Source: Roseivirga sp. (GTDB lineage: Bacteria > Bacteroidota > Bacteroidia > Cytophagales > Cyclobacteriaceae). Taken from it: a DNA stretch of 64,000 nt. Location: the NCBI GenBank assembly GCA_021404565.1, contig JAAWWF010000042.1, positions 1 to 64,000 on the forward strand, given 5' to 3'. A program made the translations under genes and the position numbers. Position 1 is the first letter of the stretch. Every line of letters begins with the position of its first letter. Shown one piece after another: positions 61,407-64,000 of the stretch. The notes beneath the pieces are model-generated. The model saw only the letters and a program-made list of their open reading frames with translations. It had not been told where the DNA came from and searched no databases.

Positions 61407-62555
61407 TTACTTTCTGAGAATGCTGATCAGGTCCCGGGAGATATCCTCTGCCGGGAATTTGCTATTGTTGGTCAACATTGCCAGAAAAATATCCTCCTCC
61501 GGATACCACCAGAAATCGGCATAGAATATATTATTACCCCCTGAATGCGTAACAGCTACCAAATCCTTCCCTTCATTTAAATGGAGGACCACCCAGGCAT
61601 ATCCCTGGTAACAGGTCACCGACTTTGGTCCGCACTTAACATGAGGAGAGAGCAATTTTGATTTGATTTCCTCTGAAATGATAGACTTGTCTTTCATGGC
61701 CCTATACCATTTGTACATGTCGTTGAGGTTCATGTGCATCCCACCATTCCCGATCAGATTCCAGAAGTTGCCCTCCATGTTTTTGACCTTTTGATAAACA
61801 CTGCCCCATTCTTTTGAGCCTCTGTAGCCGGTAGCCACCGAGTCTTCGAGCCAGTCATGAGCTGTATAACCAGTATTTTTCATGCTCAGTGGTTTGAAGA
61901 AATGCGTTTGCAGGAATTGCTCATAAGAACTGCCGGAAACCTGCTCGATGACCATGGCCAGGACTGAAAAACCGATGTTGGAGTAAGCAACCTTACTGCC
62001 TGGCTCAAATTTTAAGTTCAGCTTGTTGAGCCTGTTGATGAAGTCTTCGCGAGAGATATTTTTGAAATCATTTTGCGTCAGTATACTGCCAAGGCCCGAC
62101 CTATGTGTAAGGAGTTGGTCGAGTGTTATGGACTGAAGTTTGGTATCCAGGTTTGGGATGTATTTGGAAAGCGGGTCAGTAAGGCGAAGCTTCCCTTCCT
62201 CTTCTAATTTCAGAATGGCCGTGGCCGTTAAAGGCTTGGTAATGGAGCCAATGGTCGAGATAGTGCTTGCCTTGAAAGGAATCCGCTTATCCCGGTTGGC
62301 AAAACCATAACCTGATTTTAAAATGATCTCTCCTTCTTTTTCTACCAGAATCGAACCTGAAAAACCTTTGCTCTGAAGTTCGATAAGCCTCTTGTGAATG
62401 GTTTCGGCATCAGAACCTTTTAAGGTTTCCGGGTTATTTACCTGTGCCTGGAGAGGTACTGAAAATACGAATAAGAGGAAACAAAGTGGTAAGAAGAACC
62501 TACGCCAAAAGGTTTCAGAAGATTTCACTGAATTCGGAATAATGACAGTCTGCAT
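61407..62555 (-). CDS. Serine hydrolase, beta-lactamase class C family
   Basis: A 382-aa exported enzyme with a signal anchor (FLPLCFLLFVFSVPLQAQ). SxxK in TIGSITKPLTATAIL (about 92-106), YSN in VAYSNIGFSVLAMV (about 189) and HSG in VAVTHSGGNNIFY (about 336). It therefore has the complete serine-lactamase/PBP motif set, more canonical than the copy at 31440. Possible D-alanyl endopeptidase or esterase. It overlaps no neighbour and is convergent with the NHL gene. Confidence 0.9.
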   Translation of the reverse strand: MQTVIIPNSVKSSETFWRRFFLPLCFLLFVFSVPLQAQVNNPETLKGSDAETIHKRLIELQSKGFSGSILVEKEGEIILKSGYGFANRDKRIPFKASTISTIGSITKPLTATAILKLEEEGKLRLTDPLSKYIPNLDTKLQSITLDQLLTHRSGLGSILTQNDFKNISREDFINRLNKLNLKFEPGSKVAYSNIGFSVLAMVIEQVSGSSYEQFLQTHFFKPLSMKNTGYTAHDWLEDSVATGYRGSKEWGSVYQKVKNMEGNFWNLIGNGGMHMNLNDMYKWYRAMKDKSIISEEIKSKLLSPHVKCGPKSVTCYQGYAWVVLHLNEGKDLVAVTHSGGNNIFYADFWWYPEEDIFLAMLTNNSKFPAEDISRDLISILRK

Positions 62556-62681
62556 AGGCGAATCAAACTATATATTTCATATATGTAAAACATATGGCTC
62601 TGAACCGTCAGATTTATGTTCTGAATCCTCATAGGTAGCAGTTCAGTCTGAGAGGTTTGCGGAAGGAGGGAAATAGATAAA

Positions 62682-63542
62682 CTACTTTAAATCGAAAACT
62701 TCTTTCATTTTGTCTGAGTTAAGCCAGTCTTTGATTATTTCGGTTTTGGGGTTTTCAAGAAAGGGATGCTCCTGAAAGAGCTTCTGATAATCCTCATGAA
62801 TGTCTTTTTGGAAGTCCTCTATCTTCTCTTCCAATACCTCGTCAATCCTTTTCAGTGTATCTTTTTGAAAGTGAAGATTCACCGGGTCCACAAAGCCCTT
62901 TTCAATAAAGGCAGCCGTCTTGTTGGCACAGCGGCATGGGTTGTTCTTATTAACCAGACCGCACTTTTCATTCATGAAATTGTAGAGCTGTTGCCGGCTG
63001 CGGTGAAGTTTTACCCGAAAGTTGGCCTTAGAGATTTCCATGATCTCCCCACCAATGGTATCAGGAAATTCAAATAGCTCACCAAGGATATAAATCATCC
63101 GCTGTGCTGGCTCCAGGCAAAGTAACATCCCTTTCATACAGCTGAGCTTGGCTTCTTTTACCAGGAGTTTCCCTTCTGGTTCAATATGATTTGAGAGGGG
63201 GATATCCGGGGCCAGATCAAGCCCCTGACCGAAGGCTTCAAAAGAGAGAGAGTTGAGCTCTGTTTGTCGCCTTTTGCTATTGAGGAAATGGTTTTTGGTG
63301 ATGCGAAAGAGCCAGGTGGTAAACTGGCTGTCCTGTCTGAATGAGCTTAGTTTGGTGATCATTTTGATCAGAACTTCCTGGCTCAGATCAGCGGCTTCAT
63401 CCCGATCTCCTGTGAAATTGACTGCCACATTGAAAATCCAGTCCTGGTATTTCTTAATGAGCTTTTCCAGTGAACTGGAGTCTCCAGATATAGCTTGTTG
63501 AATCAGGAGAATATCGCGCTGCTGTGATGTTGTTGTACTCAT
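62682..63542 (-). CDS. ECF-type sigma factor with long C-terminal extension
   Basis: A 286-aa sigma-70-family protein. Region 2: LIKKYQDWIFNVAVNFTGDRDEAADLSQEVLIKMITKLSSFRQDSQFTTWLFRITKNHFLNSKRR (about 23-88). Region 4 is around LEPAQRMIYILGELFEF (about 143-159). After about 185 come a Cys motif (CGLVNKNNPCRCANK) and an acidic coiled-coil tail of about 100 residues. Standard ECF sigma factors end near 180-200, so the tail may sense or bind something and replace an anti-sigma factor. Confidence 0.85.
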   Translation of the reverse strand: MSTTTSQQRDILLIQQAISGDSSSLEKLIKKYQDWIFNVAVNFTGDRDEAADLSQEVLIKMITKLSSFRQDSQFTTWLFRITKNHFLNSKRRQTELNSLSFEAFGQGLDLAPDIPLSNHIEPEGKLLVKEAKLSCMKGMLLCLEPAQRMIYILGELFEFPDTIGGEIMEISKANFRVKLHRSRQQLYNFMNEKCGLVNKNNPCRCANKTAAFIEKGFVDPVNLHFQKDTLKRIDEVLEEKIEDFQKDIHEDYQKLFQEHPFLENPKTEIIKDWLNSDKMKEVFDLK

Positions 63543-63605
63543 AGTGTTAATTGAGATTTAAGTTAGAGACTTTTCCCCGAACGAAAGCCCGGGGAATTTG
63601 TCATA

Positions 63606-64000
63606 TCACTGTTGGTCATAAAGAAACTGGCCATGAGGATTGTCAAATACCATCAGCCAGGTTCCGTCTTTTTGCTTTCTGAGCACAGCCATGGAGAGGC
63701 CTTTTTGCCTGATCGCAGAACCATCGGGAGCGGTGCCTTTCATTTTCCAGGGAGCCAGATGGATCGCCATGTTTCCGTTTACAAATACCTCATGTCCTCC
63801 ATAGGTAAATATGGGATTGATCTTAAAAGCTTGTTCGAAGGCCGCTCTGATAGCCGCTCTGTTACTGATTGAAAGCTCGGGCTCGAATACTACTGTGGCT
63901 TCCGTCTCATAGCTGGCCATTACTCCATCAATATCTCCTTTGTGAAAGGCAGTCGTCATCGCCAGAACGGCATCCAGTACTTCTTTTTGCTGGTCGTTGA
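63606..64000 (-). CDS. SnoaL-like/NTF2-fold protein, truncated by the window edge
   Basis: The open reading frame continues past 64000 in the upstream direction (NDQQKEVLDAVL precedes the ATG at 63959), so the true start is outside this window. The visible part has the SnoaL/YybH signature MTTAFHKGDIDGVMASYETEATVVFEP (first about 27 residues after that ATG), a central IFTYGGHEVFVNGNMAIHLAPWKMKG and a C-terminal WLMVFDNPHGQF. Typically a small cytoplasmic or secreted binding or isomerase-type fold. Separated from the sigma gene by 63 bp on the same strand. Confidence 0.8.
   Translation of the reverse strand, partial: NDQQKEVLDAVLAMTTAFHKGDIDGVMASYETEATVVFEPELSISNRAAIRAAFEQAFKINPIFTYGGHEVFVNGNMAIHLAPWKMKGTAPDGSAIRQKGLSMAVLRKQKDGTWLMVFDNPHGQFLYDQQ

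Overview
This window looks like chromosomal DNA from a member of the Bacteroidota, probably a free-living, aerobic Cytophagales-type bacterium. The evidence is a SusC/SusD outer-membrane pair, a type IX secretion C-terminal sorting domain, a beta-propeller hybrid sensor kinase, many lipoproteins and FtsX-type permeases, and promoters of the Bacteroidota type (TTG, about 21 nt, TAnnTTTG). Purine-rich Shine-Dalgarno sites are largely absent. The exact genus cannot be read from the sequence.

Layout. 1-7 kb: a Pro-tailed protein, a 63-aa protein, tRNA-Arg, a secreted cadherin/T9SS protein, an aldo-keto reductase with a DUF547 protein, a solitary RebB-type R-body protein and a PD40 lipoprotein. 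7-11.6 kb: a single-chain xanthine dehydrogenase-like enzyme. 11.6-20 kb: a hairpin-rich gap, two DUF2461 paralogues, DUF1573, two DinB-like proteins, an FtsX permease, a methyltransferase and tRNA-Pro. 20-24.5 kb: a persulfide-dioxygenase/rhodanese fusion, a 181-bp palindromic element, a tyrosine phosphatase and a transglutaminase-like protein.

24.5-30.9 kb is the most unusual part. One minus-strand locus reads, in transcription order: a consensus promoter, two short terminator-ended RNA units, an array of intact and broken tRNA-like elements, a small ORF, slipin (SPFH/band 7), an unknown basic protein, a TPR protein, a 75-aa protein and the RNA ligase RtcB. The array holds ten anticodon stem-loops with ten different anticodons. 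All have a 5-bp stem, a 7-nt loop and T33, and some stand alone without the rest of a tRNA. One tRNA-Lys-like gene is split by a 163-bp palindromic element flanked by a 5-bp target duplication. I infer an RNA-repair or tRNA-decoy system built around RtcB.

31-39 kb: a serine hydrolase, an alpha/beta hydrolase and a quinone reductase-like enzyme, then an operon of SDR, acyl-CoA dehydrogenase, phosphotransferase and 3-hydroxyacyl-CoA dehydrogenase that resembles 4-hydroxyacid (levulinate-type) catabolism. 39-48 kb: a hybrid sensor kinase, ECF sigma with its membrane partner, a membrane AraC regulator, a LytTR regulator, a c-type cytochrome and an IS1-family transposase. 48.5-60.3 kb: SusD and SusC divergent from an AraC regulator, a DapB-like dehydrogenase, M14 carboxypeptidase, D-aminoacylase and M28 aminopeptidase, together a likely peptide-scavenging locus. 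60-64 kb: an NHL propeller protein, a beta-lactamase-fold hydrolase, an ECF sigma factor and a SnoaL-like gene cut by the window edge.
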